DNA of 64,000 nucleotides from Edaphochlamys debaryana (GCA_016858145.1 JAEHOE010000003.1:2666001-2730000); one strand, 5' to 3'. Counted from the first letter of the stretch, positions 11,773-24,152 are shown. Translations and numbers: made by a program. Notes: generated from the letters alone by a model not told the origin.

Positions 11773-14700
11773 ATGCAAGCCGCAGCACGGACCCCGAACT
11801 CGGTGCGTCGCGGGAGCACAAGCCGCGGACAGCCAGCGACTTGTTGGTGAACAGCTTGCTGCCTCTCGCAGATTCTGCGCAAGCGGCTGAACAAGGAGAA
11901 CGAGGATGCAGCCGTTAAAGCAGCCAAGCGCAACAAGCTCGCCAACCGGCGAGTCAGCTTTGCGCCCGACGATGAGCTGGAGACCAAGCACATCTTCGGT
12001 CGGGAGGTCAGCAGACAAGTAGCTGAGGGCTGTGCACACGCTCACTACCTGAGGTCAATACAATGGGGGCCTCACTGCCGCAGGACTCCCGAGACGAGCG
12101 TGCTAACACCACGGCCGAGCTGGCCATCGTGAGCCCCGGCGTTGTCGGTTTGCCCCCTGGAGCGGGTGGCTCCGACCCCCTGGCTGGCCCGCATGCAAGC
12201 GCATATGGCGGCCAGCTCCCACCACCCGACCATATGGGTACACTGCCTAGTCCCGGTGGCCTGTCCCCGCTGTCCATGGACCTCACCAACAACAGCTACG
12301 ACCAGGGCGCCATGGCAGCCATGGCACAGGCCGGAGGAGGGCAGGGCCTCGCATTGGAAGGCGCCCTGCTGCCCTCCCAGCAACAGCACCCGCATCAGCA
12401 CCACCGCCACCACGCGGACTACACACGCAACATTACCATGAACGTCCCCAACCTCTCCACCCTCGTGGAGGAGGACGAGGAGGAGTACGCCGGGGGCGAG
12501 GCGGTCAGCGCAGACACGGGGGCGGGTGCCGGTGCGGGCGCGGGTGGTGGAGGTGTGCCCGAGTCCCCCGCTTCCATGGCACACCACCTCGGTGGCAGGC
12601 CGGGGGCTGGCATGTCTGCGCCCTCGCCCATCAGCCCTTTCGTGCTTCGGGAGATGCAGCGGGCGGGGTCCAGCGGTGACGACGAAGTGCGCAACCGCTG
12701 GGGCTTCACCCCTGGCGCAGACGACACTATGGAGGTTAGCTTTGGTGAGTCTCTGGGCGTTGCCGCGACGTGAGCCAAAGCGGTGCCCGGCCTTTGGGAC
12801 TTTGCTAAGCAGGTCCAGGGTCCGCAAGTTGTCCCAAGGCCAGGTGCAAGGCGAGAGGGTTGGCGGGCGCTGAGGGGCTGGGCTGACGCACGGCACGCAC
12901 ACGCCGCTGCAGGGCGGGCTGTGATGGGCGAGACCACGTACAACCACGTCTACGGCGGGGCCACCACGGGCGACCTGACCAAGGCCATCAAGGATGGCCA
13001 GACGGGAGGTGAGGGCACAGACCGGGCTCGGGTTTTGGGCTGAGGCCGTAAGGACGTCTACTGGTGACACCGATGTCCGTATAGGCCCTCCCGGCGCTCT
13101 ACTATTGCTGACACCACCCGCTCTTCCAACGCTCGTCGGCCTGCCCTGGACCCCAGGGCCCCACTACGGCCAGCCCGGTGGCGTCACGCGGGCACTGGTG
13201 GCTAACGCAGCCAACCGCGCGTCCATGGCTGCCGGGGCCGGCGCAGCAGACGGCGCGGCCGCCGTCGCAGCGGCAGCGGCGGTGGCCCTGCCCGACGAGG
13301 CTGGCCCGTCGCACCCACAGCCGCAGCTTCCGCCCACGGCCCCGGTGCCGCAGCCCCGTGGCGCGGTTCACTTCCAGCCCCACTCCACGCCGTTCCTGGA
13401 CAACACCACGAAGCTTCTGGAGGACGATCAGACCGACGCCTGGAGGCTGCCGGGACAGGGCGCCGCAGCCTACGACCGAGGCCGCCTGAGCGTGGCCAGC
13501 AATAAAGTGCTGCCGCCTGGCGGCCGGCGGGGGGGCGCCGGCGCTGCCGCAGCGGCCGCCGCTGGCGTGGGAGGCGGGGGCGAGACGACGATGCTGCTGG
13601 GGCCAACCACGCAGCTGCTTGCGCCTGGGGGCATGGCGGGTGCTGGGGGCGGTGGGGGCGGGGTCACGGCCACCATGGGCGGTGGCCACACGGCGCAGCT
13701 GCTGGCGGACACCACCACCCACAAGACGGCATACGAGCGCTTCCTGCGGAGCATGCCGGGGCGCCCGCAGCCGCCGCCCTCGGCCGCACAGCCGCCCAGG
13801 TAGGGGCAGACCCTCGGGATCCACCTGCAGTGCTTTACAGGGGGTCCAGGCCGTAGCTGCAAGGCCCCAGGTGGGGGCGCACATCGCCATCTTGCAGTTT
13901 CCCACTGTTCCTCGCGCGAACCCCCTTTGCAGGCCCCCCGCCCGCGCAGGCTCCGGTGAGGCCCCGGCCGCCTCCAGCAGCGCCGCGGAGCTCCGGCGCC
14001 TGGCCGCCGCCCACGCGCCTGCGGCCAACCCCGGCCCAGCCGCGGAGCTCACCAGCCACAGCAACATGTCCCTCGACCTGCTCAGCGGCATGCAGGGCGC
14101 TGGGGCGGGCCTGGGGGCCGGTGGCGGTTTTGGCGGCTTCGGGCTGGGCTCTCAGGGCCAGGGCATGGGCCAGGGTGACGGGCTCAACGTCACGAGCACG
14201 GACCTGCTGGCCGAGGGCGGCGGCCTGTCTCTGGACGCGTTCGCACTCCCGCCCGAGCCCACGGTCAACTTGTCTCAGCAGATGCAGGCGGGAGGGCGGT
14301 GGCCGTCGCAGACGCAGCGGCAGGGCAGCGGGGTGCAGGCGGCCGTGCCGCCGCCCCCTAGGCCCGCCGCACCCAAGATCTCGTCCCAGGTGCGCTTCCT
14401 TGCCCTCCATTAACCAACGAGGGCGCGCCCGTGCTGCCTTGCCACCGCAATGCTGATTACTTGCAGCGCCCCTGTGCCTTCGCCCTCACCGCACCGGCCA
14501 TCATCGTACCCAACGCAACTATACCCTTGCCGCGCTACCCCTGCTCCCGCAGGAATTCCTATCCCTCATCGACGTCTCCTTTAACGACCGCGTCTGCCGT
14601 ACGTCGTACCTGCCGCAATCCGACCCGCCGCCCCGCACGACGGCTGAGGTGTACGACTGGATTGCAGTCACTGGGCCGTACGTTGCGTCGTACCAGGCCA

Positions 14701-17700
14701 TGATGCTGGAGGTGTCCGGTCGGCTGATGAGCATGCAGGCGCGTGGGATGGCAAGACACCGAAGCCCCTTGAGTGTCGGAAGAAGCCGCTGCTGCCGAGG
14801 CTGCCAGGGCCCGGTGTGCCGTTGGGACATCACCTGAACTCTTGCCTGGCACGTTATGTCCTGCAGGCTAACGTGGGGCAACTGGAGGCCGAGCTCAGCT
14901 CTACGAACCCCGAGCTGTTTGCAGCGGTGCAGGTGCGGCAGGGGGGCTGGTGTGTAGGCAATACCCTTCCCTGCATGCGAGTCGAGGGATGCATCCCGTG
15001 TACATACCGAGGCGAGCACTCCCCATGCTCACCGCTTGCTCCTACCCCTCCCACATGTCCGTTGCCTTTCCACCATCTCCCCCGCTTTTCCCCCCTCCGC
15101 GCCGACCCTGCTCACCGCCGCCCTGCCCTCCCCGCCCGCCTCCCCCCAGCTGGCCCCGCCCCTGCAGCTCGAGTCCATCAAGGAGCAGTGCATCGGGCTC
15201 AAGAAGCTCTGCCGCATCCGCACCGTCAAGGCCATCAAGCAGACGCACCTGGCCGCCCTGGACGACCTGCTGGCGCAGCTCACCGCCTCCAAGGCCGCCA
15301 TGCAGGCGGAGCTGCAGGCCACCACGGTGAGGGATGGCCGGAGGCGTGGGCGGGGCGGGTTGAGGAAGAGTCCTGGGAGAGCTTGGAAATATAGTTTGGT
15401 GTTCAGAGCAAGTGAGTTCAAGGATCTGCTGGGAGTGTCTAATGGCACAGCCTTTTCCCCTGGTTTGTAGCCAATGGAGAGGACCTGTTGGGTTAGCCCT
15501 GGGGGCTTCAGGAGGGGCTGAGTCCGTTGCCCGCACTGCCTTTGAGCTGATGCTGATAACCAATGTCGACGGCTTCCACCCCTGCCCCTTGATACGCGTG
15601 CAGGCGGACGTCGAGCGGCTCAACCGCTGCGCCGAGGACCGCACCGCCCTCACGGCCGCCATCGCACGGCGGTGCCAGGAGGACGAGGCGCAGCTGCAGG
15701 TGCGGCGATGGGGACCGGGACCAGGACTACAGGAACACCTTGCGTTGAGCGTTTGCCTGCTGTCCTGGGGTCTGGACTACTTGGGGTCCTGGGGTCTGGA
15801 CTACCTGGGGTCTGGAGTGCCTGCCCTCTTGCACTCATCTCCACCGCTGTCACCCCCATTACACTCACCCTGGCGCCGCGCAGGATGCGGCCCAGCGCAA
15901 GCGCACGCTGGAGAGCCTGCAGCAGCGGCTGGAGGCGCTGCGGGCGCAGAACGCGGCGCGCGAGAAGGCGCTGGAGGCCGCGCGGGAGGAGCAGCGGGCG
16001 GTGGAGGCAAACCAGGTGGGCACAGGCGCCACAACACGCCACACGCTCTCCACCGCGACAGCCTTGCTACTCCCTGACCCACACAGTAGTGTTGTCTCTT
16101 GCGCTCGTCTCAAGCTCAGCCTTGCTTTCCTACCGAACCGTCACTGCAGGTGCCCAAGGAGACGCTGCTGCAGGAGCGCTCGATGCTGGAGGCTCGCGCG
16201 TCCGCGCTGTCGGCTCGCATGGGCTCCTCCTCGGCGCTCACGCCCGGGCGGGAAGGCGCCATGGCCCGACAGGTGTGTAGGCGTTCGCCAGGCAGGGCCC
16301 TTCCGCCTCGGGATAATTGCGTCAAGCGCCTGAGCAGCGAGAAGCTGCAGGGGCCCACAAGCTCTCCTGGGTTCATACAGCCCAGCGAGCGAGCTCAGGC
16401 CCAGGGGCTTGACGCCACCCGGCTGGCATCCTCCCTGTCCCCTGCCTCCCGCCTGCAGGTTGCCACAGCCAAGGAGGAGCTGGACGCCCTACTGGGGCTC
16501 CAGGTGCGCACGTAGCGCACCGACTTCTGTACTCCCTACCTTCCAGCGCTCCGTTCCCTTGCTAGCGGACAGAGGCCAGGATGATCACGCACCCACCCTC
16601 ACAAGCAGCCCTGACCACTCACCTCCCCTGACCCGTACTTCTGCCCCATCCCGCAGGCGCTCCGCATCGACGCCTCGCGCATGGAGTCGAGCGGCCGCTT
16701 CAGCCTCACCTACCGCGGGACCTACACGCTCGACTGCGCCTGTGCTGGAGAGGCCGTGCAGCTGTCCGTACGCGTCGCTGACGGCGCGGCGGCGCGGCTG
16801 TCCGGTCTGGCGCCCAATGTCGTAGAGCAGCTGGGTGAGTGCGTGGGCCTTAGATGCCTCAGCACAAAACTGCGTTGGATATGCCCACAGTCTGGCAGCG
16901 TACGGTATGTAGCACCTGTAGCCTCCTCTCGCTTGCGTCGCTGACGCCCTCCTGCCGCACCTCTTGCCCGCAGGCGCCTCGGCCGCCGCCCTCAGCTGCG
17001 ACGTGCCCCGCGCCCAGCTACCGCTGCGGCTGGAGTGCGTGCTGCGGCAGCTGCACCGCATGGCACGCCTGGCATCGCAGCTGGAGTCGTGCTGGCTGCA
17101 GCACGGCTGCATGCAGAAGCCCACGGTCGTGTTCCTCGATGACGGCGGCGCCGACGCCGGCGCGGAGGCGGGCACGAGCGGCACCGGAGCCGCGGGCGCG
17201 GCGGTGGTGCCGTACGCGGGCCGTACGGCACGTGTGCCGTACCTGGAGCTGCAGTTCCTGAACGCGGACACGGTGGCGCGCGTGTCCATCCGCATGCCCT
17301 GGGCCGCGGCGCTGGCGGCGGATGCCCTGGCGCCGCCCATGGCTGTGTCCATGGCCTCTCTGGAACAGGTGCGGGGCTGCTTCGCCAGGGTTGTTCTAAG
17401 CTTGGCGAGTATTGCCTTGCCATGCCGGGGTGTGGTATCATCATCATGCATCTGCCCAGCCCGATGTGGCGGCCCGTCGACATCCCTGGGCATCGTTGAG
17501 GCTGACAGGGGCATGCCGTGTGTCCCACCCACTGCGCGCAGGAGGAGACCCAGGCCGCCACGTGCGCAGCCCTGCAGGAGCACGTGCTGGGCCGCCTGGC
17601 GCCCTCGCCCGGCTTCCTGCCCGCGCTGTGCTTCGCCATGAGCGCCACCCTGCAGGTGGGAGGGCACCTGCGTTCCTTTTGGGGGAAGGGAGACATCTCC

Positions 17701-18009
17701 TGGAATTTTTAACCGGAGTTCCGTCTAGTCCAGTGGGTGCTGTGCCTGAAAACGCGCTCCGCCCGCCCCTGCTTGGTCCGAATCTGTCGATGCTGCTGTT
17801 CTGCGTTGCAGGTCAGCAATGGCAGCGGCGCTGGCGGCAGCGCTACGTCTGGTTCCGGAGCGGACGGCGCTGAGCAGGAGGCCAGCGTGAGCGGAGGCGA
17901 GGGCGGCGTCACGCCCCTGCCAGCGGGCGCAACGGCGGCGGCCGAGGGCGCAGCCGGCCCGGGGGGCAGGGTCTTCGACAACCCCCTCTTCACCTTTGCC
18001 GCTATCTGA
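11773..18009 (+). CDS. KNL1: kinetochore scaffold protein KNL1/Spc105-like
   Basis: Seventeen exons give 1243 residues: 11773-11802, 11872-12006, 12084-12744, 12913-13008, 13157-13799, 13933-14389, 14553-14738, 14867-14932, 15150-15326, 15604-15699, 15884-16015, 16150-16272, 16459-16503, 16657-16834, 16974-17368, 17542-17655 and 17812-18009 (TGA). KNL1 is the outer-kinetochore arm that recruits PP1 and the Bub1/Bub3 checkpoint proteins. The N-terminus has both known PP1-docking motifs: SILR (10-13) and RVSF (37-40). MELT-like motifs are MDLT (120-123) and MEVS (271-274). A long Gly/Ala-rich disordered stretch follows. From about 675 (EFLSLIDVSF) comes a Spc7-like region with coiled coil to about 950, then a probable RWD domain (about 950-1175) of the type that binds the Mis12 complex. 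The seventh intron needs a GC donor (CAG|GCGCGT at 14739). The second donor could be 12006 or 12021. Family assignment rests on combined motifs and architecture. Confidence 0.82.
15764..15817. repeat. 24-bp tandem repeat in KNL1 intron
   Basis: About 2.3 copies of a unit beginning GGGGTCTGGACTAC lie inside the intron between the exons ending 15699 and starting 15884. It does not touch splice sites. Confidence 0.75.
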
Positions 18010-18336
18010 GGCTGGGCAGAGTGCGGGTGTGAGGCCTCGAGGATAACTTTTACGTCAATGGAATGTGGGCCCGGTGACAAGGTGCCTTTAAACGACAGTG
18101 CGGGGACAGTGATCAGGACGGGGCGGCGGGTCTGGCGAGGGTTGTTGCGGATACAGCCATACAGGGCGATGAGGCTTGAGGCTGGGGGTTGCGACAGTGT
18201 CTTGTGACGTCAACATTGGGCAGCCTCGAGGGGCCCTAAGCCGGCGCCATTGCGCTACGTGTCGTGAGCTCCTGATGATACGTGGCAGCTGACTGACACT
18301 GACAAGGAATCGACACTGGGCCAGACCAAGGCCACA

Positions 18337-18832
18337 GGGGTCTGACGCCGGGCGAGGTCTCTACCGTTATGCGCTGAGATACAATCCGGTACAACATGAT
18401 CAGCTCTGGACCGGGGAGGCCGAAGTGCCGGTAGGTGGAAAGGGAGAGGCACCAACCCCCATCTCTTGCTGCAAGCCTCATGGTGACACGGGCTGCCGCA
18501 TGCAATGGTCGGCCGTCATGAGACCCCTTCGGTCACCCGGCGGCATGCCGGTTACTCTAGCGTAGCCGCTCTCAGCATTCGGTCTGACGCTGGGCAGGAT
18601 CTGTACCGTAGTGCGCTTGTGATACGGTCCGGTAGCAAGTGGGTGGCGGTACGGAGCCACAGGCTACAACATGATCAGCTCTGGACCGGGGAGGCCGAAG
18701 TGGGCCGAAATTGAGCGGTACCTACCCTATCTCTCGCGGCAAGCCTCTATGGTATCCACGGTGACACGGGCTGCCGCGTGCAATGGCCGGCCGTCGTTAG
18801 ACTCATTGGGCCACTTCACCCGGCGGCAGAGG
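18337..18832. repeat. two-copy diverged direct repeat
   Basis: Copy 1 (about 18337-18545) and copy 2 (about 18580-18832) share blocks in the same order. These start with GGTCTGACGC, then ACATGATCAGCTCTGGACCG with its flanks (18392 and 18667), then GTGACACGGGCTGCCGC, and end in CACCCGGCGGCA. Spacing differs by small indels. It lies between KNL1 and the lipase gene and looks like an old tandem duplication of non-coding DNA or a decayed element. Confidence 0.7.
18541..18578 (+). repeat. short dispersed repeat, copy B
   Basis: This matches the reverse complement of 4226-4262 and lies between the two copies of the 18.3-18.8 kb direct repeat. Confidence 0.6.
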
Positions 18833-19298
18833 TCCAGCGGCGGTGCGGGTGGACCGGCTTGCATGCGGCCAACAATTACAGCCATGACGTCCACCCGTCT
18901 GTGCTATGCTCCTTGTCTGGTCGATTCACTCAGTCCTTCCATACGGTCCCGCCTTTCCTTCGTTCATGGTCGATCCGTCATTTCCTTCCAACGAGTCCGT
19001 TCACACCCATCCTAGGCCCATGCAGGCCCATCCCCACATTGTCCGAAGCTCCGAACCTAAATTAGCAGACCATAGTTGTCCATTCCTCTCAGCCGCCATC
19101 TGCACACACGGCACCCTACTCTGTGTCTTCCTCTCATCGGTCCTCTCCTCTCTGCGCTCCGGTGTTCGCACTCAGCAATTCCCGCGCTCCTCCGCCCCGC
19201 CCTTCACTCTGCTCTCTCCACTTAGAACCTCCGGCCTGCTTTGCCCCGCCGCTCCCGTCCCCTCACGGCAGGATCCCCAGCCCACGCGTCCGGATCGC
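18833..19298. other. 3' flank of the lipase gene
   Basis: The plus strand is pyrimidine-rich and no exon is supported. It probably contains the 3' UTR of the minus-strand lipase, tail to tail with KNL1. Confidence 0.5.
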
Positions 19299-22200
19299 TC
19301 ACTGCGCGGCGGCGGCAATCGGCACCGCCTCCACGCCAGCGGGCGCCTCGGCGGAGCTCCGCGTCGCCTTGGCGGCTGTCGCACCGGCGGCTGTCATACC
19401 ACTGGCGGCGGCGCCTGGGAAGACCCTGACAATCTCCCCGAGCTCCCCCAGCTCCTCCCGGTAAGCGTCCAGGTCGCCCTGCCGGATGGGCGTCGGGACA
19501 GCCGCCGCCGCCGCGGCCTCCGCCGACGCCGGTGCGGGTGCGCCCTTCTGTGGCTGTCCACTCGAAGCCGACACCGGCTGAGGCAGGTGTGAGTCCAGGA
19601 AGTGGCGGATGCAGAACATGTTGACGCGGTGGGCCTGCGGCGGGTAAGGTTAAGATCTTAAGAACATGCACTTGGGCAGTGGACAGTGTGGTTTGACATC
19701 CGTAGAGAGGAGGTAAGGCAGCCTGGCAGTGCGGCACTGGTGGCAGAGAGGACATACACGCGCACAAGCTCGCTGGAGATTCAGCAGGAGCCTCACCGTC
19801 CGCGGCTCGAGCTGCGCGCGCATGCCCACGTAGCGCAGTACGGCCATGAGGGACTTGCCGTACAGCAGCAGGATGTCGTCGAAGGAGCTGCAGGGGGGAG
19901 TATGGGGCGGCGTTGCGGGTCAAGCCGGGGGTTACCGGTAGGGTGCCCAGAGGCGCTTGCTGCTTGCTGAAGCCAAACCTATTGCCTGCACACGCAGCTT
20001 GGGAGGCACCAGGGCAATTCCCGCGTCTGCAGGGCTCGGTTGCAGCTGCCAGCACACACCGCACCTGTGGGAGCTGCCCTTGGGAACGACCAGGAGGGCG
20101 CCGCCGCCCCCCGCCGCCGCCGCCGCCAGCACTCGCTCCTGATTGACACCGCCGCACTTGAGCCGGCCTGGCGGTGGGGGCCGTGGGGGCCGCGAGGGCA
20201 GAGAATGAGGGCAAGCCAAGGGCTGCAGGACACGCGTGGGCGCAGCTGGTTTGTGGCCCAGGCTGGCCACATCAGCACTCTGCAAGGTGGAGCGGCTTAG
20301 GCTTGGTCCTCGCCCAACCCTGCCCATCCCGCCCCGGCCCCGGTGTGGCTCACCCCCCGCCAGCGGTGTGTTCCAGTCGTGGCTGCCGATCACCAGAAGG
20401 GGATTGGGCGCCGCCCAGCGGGACGTCACGGGCCACGACTCTTCGAAGCAGTCCCTGGGGTGAGGCGAAGACGCAAGGGAGACAGAGGTGTGAACTGTGA
20501 AGCAGGTAGGGTCATGCACGACGTGCTTGGGTGCAACAAGCCGCAGCGGAGGCAGCAATACGTAGCTCGTGTTATGCGCTTCACAGGAAGTGCGCAGAAG
20601 TGCGTCTTCCAATGCGCCCTGGGCCAAAACTGTAAACGACCGCAAGCCCAACAACAACCTTACGTCCCCACAGCTTTGCCTCGATGTGTGCCTCCCTCAC
20701 CACCAGGGGTCCAGGCAGATAGCCGCCTTGAGATCTGGCAGCATGGCGGCGGCCGCCGCCGCCGTGGCACCGCCGTACGAATGCCCCACCACTGCCGTAC
20801 GGGACAGGTCCAGCTGGCCCTCCAGGCCGGACGCCACTGCGGAGGGCACCTCCCGAATGCCCTCGGGGTGGCCTGCGGGAGCGCGGCAGCGGGTCGAGGG
20901 GAGCGTCAGCAGTCGACTCACGGCGTGCCTGCCGTGTAGGTCGTGCAGAGCCACGCTGGCAACCCTCAGCCCTGTAACGCAGCTCTGCAGGCCCGCAAAG
21001 CAGCCGGATAGAAGAGACAACTTGGCCCCCCCCTCACCCTCGTGTATCCGGCGCAGCAGCTGCAGCGCCGCGTTCACCTCGGCCACACGGTGCCGCGTCT
21101 TGCGCAGCTGCTCGGGCTTGTCGCCGAAGCCGCCGTACCCCACGTACTCGCTGCCGTAGTCTGCCGTACCGTCGTACGACGCCGACGCGGCCGCGGAGAA
21201 GGCTGGCCCGTTACCGCTGGCACCCACCGCGGCCGCGGCCGAGGCGGGGGCGGGGTTGGATGCGGAGTTGGATGAGGAGGAGGAGGCGGGGGCGAGGCGG
21301 GGCAGTCGGGCCGTGGAGGCGCTTCCGTCGCTGTGCTCCAGAGCCATCACCACGTAGCCCTGCATGGGTAAACGATGCGGTGGATCATAGAGATGGGGTT
21401 GCGGGGAGGCTTGCTGTTAGCATGATGAAATGGACGGGGCACAAGCCCCAGCCGCCATGACAGAGCGAGCAGGACACGCCCTGTCCACGGCTCACCCGCG
21501 AGGCGAGCTCGATGCATATGCTCGAGTAGGCGTTACGGGTGCCGGCAATGCTGAGGGGTGGGTCGGGTGTCCCGTGGGCAACGACGGATCACATTAGCCT
21601 TATCGGCTGCAGGCGCTGCCTGCAAACTCCTCCACACCCTGATAGACCCCAGCACCCTCAACCCAAACCGGACCACGATGTTGGCGGGAGACCAAGGCCC
21701 CGGCACAGGCCCCTCCGTTGCGTCAAGGTACCCGCATGACACATACATGCTGCTTCCTCACGCCGATGCGACACTCCAAAGGCAGCGACTGCCGTCCGCG
21801 CTGCGGCACACAACCCAATGCTGCTACCGGTATCACCATCATCCCCTTCTACAAGCGCACTCAGCGCCCTCACCCGTGGGAGAAGATTACGACGGGCAGG
21901 GGCCCCAGCGAGCGGTCCACGGGCGCCTGGTAGTGCACGGGCAGCACCCGGCTGACGCCTGGACACAGCAGGGGAACGTCGGGGTGGGTTGGGGGAAGTC
22001 GTGTCGTCGCCAACACGGTGGGAACCCCGGCCAGGTTGGGAGGGCGGGCAGCGAGCAGAGCGTTGCTGATACCCGCGAGGCACAGCGGTCGAGGGCAGGC
22101 ACAGTGGTCGAGGGCGGGGAAGCTCCCTTTCCCCCACAACACGCGGTGCTAGGCGGCGGGGTGGGCCACGCCCAGTTATGACCTCACCGAGGGTGTACGC

Positions 22201-22558
22201 GAGGCCGGTCAGCGCCACCCTGGCCGCGCTGATAGCAATACCCGTTTTATTGACGAGCTTGAAGATATAGCCTGCGACCACGGAGACGCGCCCGCTGATG
22301 GATGATGATGCATCATCTGCCCGGTTACGTGAGTGCCCACGCACCAATGTAGCCTTGCGCGTATGCATAGTGTGGAATCCAGGTGCAGGGCACCGAGAAT
22401 CCAGTCGGCTTGGTCGCCGGATAGAACAGGCGCCCCGCGAGGCGCTCCAGCCCCTTGCTGAGTTCCTGCCCGTTAGGAGCAATCGTCGCTGCTAGGTGGG
22501 GCCTGGTGGCGGCTAGGTCACAGGCGCCAACGGTGTGGGGCCCGGTCGGGGCTGCCAT
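19299..22558 (-). CDS. platelet-activating factor acetylhydrolase-like lipase (alpha/beta hydrolase)
   Basis: Nine minus-strand exons give 590 residues: 22558-22345, 22316-22188, 21958-21874, 21550-21496, 21359-20701, 20454-20354, 20167-20065, 19887-19797 and 19634-19299 (stop). The order of conserved blocks fits the PAF acetylhydrolase II family: PTGPHTVG and RLFYPA near the N-terminus, VVIFSHG at the oxyanion loop, RNAYSSICIELASRGYVVMALEH, the nucleophile elbow GHSYGGAT, LDPWW, LLVIGSHDW and GSSHSSFDD. The predicted triad is Ser355, Asp378 and His448. Family members remove short or oxidised sn-2 acyl chains from phospholipids. An Ala/Ser-rich insert (about residues 175-230) and an Ala-rich C-terminal tail are extra. 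The first intron is only 28 nt in this model, so a 1-bp indel is an alternative. ATG 22558 is the first in-frame Met before the conserved block. Confidence 0.88.
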
Positions 22559-24152
22559 TGCTCGGAGTGGCCGGGGCCCACGGTTCCCAAGAATCCCAAC
22601 GCTCCCCCGAGCCACTGCCCTGCTAAGCGATCGAATGGGTGAAGCGCCTAGGTGTATGGGTGTCTAGGTGAGGGGCACAGGAGGTCAGGGGGTATGAACT
22701 ATGGAGGAAAGGAGTCTGTTGGCCGCAAGGGGCCGCAGGGGCTGAAGTCCCCGTACGTAATGCCGCCGCCGTACTCATATGACACTATGTTCCCGTAGCT
22801 CCGATTTCACATCCCATGAACCGGGGTCGGCATAGTGACCTCGAGACGTGGAAACCATGGGGGCCAGGCATCGGACACCAGGACTGCAAACGGAACGCGA
22901 CTCATGGTTTGCGAGGCAGAGTACAGTAGCGTGCAAGCACACTCTCTGGTCTTCCTCAGCTTCTTTGGGCGTGGTACACCCTCGGGCGTGTTGCTCAGAA
23001 GGCACCACCCCGCTGGCTATGTATGTCCACCACATTCAGCGCCAAAACATACCTCACGCCATGGCAAGGTTGTACCCTGAAGGCGCCGTGCCCGCCCTCG
23101 CTAGGTGTTAACCGTGCCCCTTCATGCCCCTCACGCACTTGCACATCTGACAAGGCACAGGACGGCCAAGAGGCCGCAACCTGCAGGCTACGCACCCCTG
23201 CAGTCCAACAAGCAAGCAAATACACGTGGCAGCGAGCCAGGCAGCCGAAACCCCACCACCCCACCATGCCAAGACAGCACCTAGGTTCCTGCGCCGAGAG
23301 CACTCGGCGTGCACAAGCTACCTACGCTTTCCCACACGACAAAGAGCCGAAGCCCTGTCAGAAACCCGATCCCAGCGGCTATCCTGCTTGTGTAGACAAC
23401 TCGTCTAGGCGGCGCACTCTAGCGCCCACTCCTTAATTTCCACGCGCAATACCCGAGGCCTCAGGTTGCTGGAAGCCACTGCCCCTTCCCCGAGTCCCAG
23501 CCCTCATGCCCTCATCCCTAAACGAGAGTTCGAGATCCCCCACGCGGGCCATGCCCTTAGCCTCCGCGCAGCAACCATCCGGGCCCCCACTTGAACCAAA
23601 CCCTGCCTACGTACGCAAATGCGACACCCACAGACCCCGAGTCCACCAGCGAAAAGAGTCTGCGCTCCTCCGATCGCGCCCCCGGGCTCCAGGCGGCCAG
23701 CTCCCCGGCCAGAGCCATGCTCCGCTCCCGTTGCGAGGCGGCCAACTCCGCACCACGGGCTTGACGCAGATGCCCGCTAAGGCGGCCGACTGGCAGCTGT
23801 GGCCGCCGCGGACCAATGCCGGCCAGCACCGCCACCGTCGCCAGCCCGTCGCAGGCCTCGCCTGCACCCCCCTCCGTGCGGTGCCTCCGCGTTGCGCCCC
23901 GTCGGCTTCACCGGTTCAGCAGTGCTCGCTCACTGCCCGAGTGTCTGCCATGCAGGCGCCTCTCCCCGCTGCTGAGCCGCGGCTTTCGGGGTGGGGGGGC
24001 CCCGTGCGAGTCTCTGAGCCGCCATCACGCCTCAGCCCAAGTCAGCGTACGACCACGAGGGAACCCTGCACCGCTCTGCAGAGCCGTCCGTCGTAGGAAG
24101 ACGCGCCCTCGCCCATGCCTACACCCACGCCCGGTCCAATGCCTCCGCACGC
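22559..24152. other. spacer between TBP and lipase genes
   Basis: This holds the lipase promoter and the TBP 3' UTR. Apart from one doubtful minus-strand coding stretch (listed separately) I see nothing recognisable. Confidence 0.5.
23586..23880 (-). other. possible unassigned coding exon
   Basis: One minus-strand frame reads GLATVAVLAGIG, then a charged helical stretch (GAELAASQRERSMALAGEL), then LFSLVDSGSVGVAFAY before a possible GTAGGC donor. A CAG acceptor lies just upstream near 23868. Composition looks coding, but no start, stop or partner exon joins it cleanly. It could be a small gene, a TBP 3'-UTR frame or a relic. Confidence 0.22.

Noticed and set aside
12072..13070. Minus-strand open frame of 332 codons
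   Set aside because: It lies antisense to KNL1 exons 3-4 and runs through their introns; no domain.
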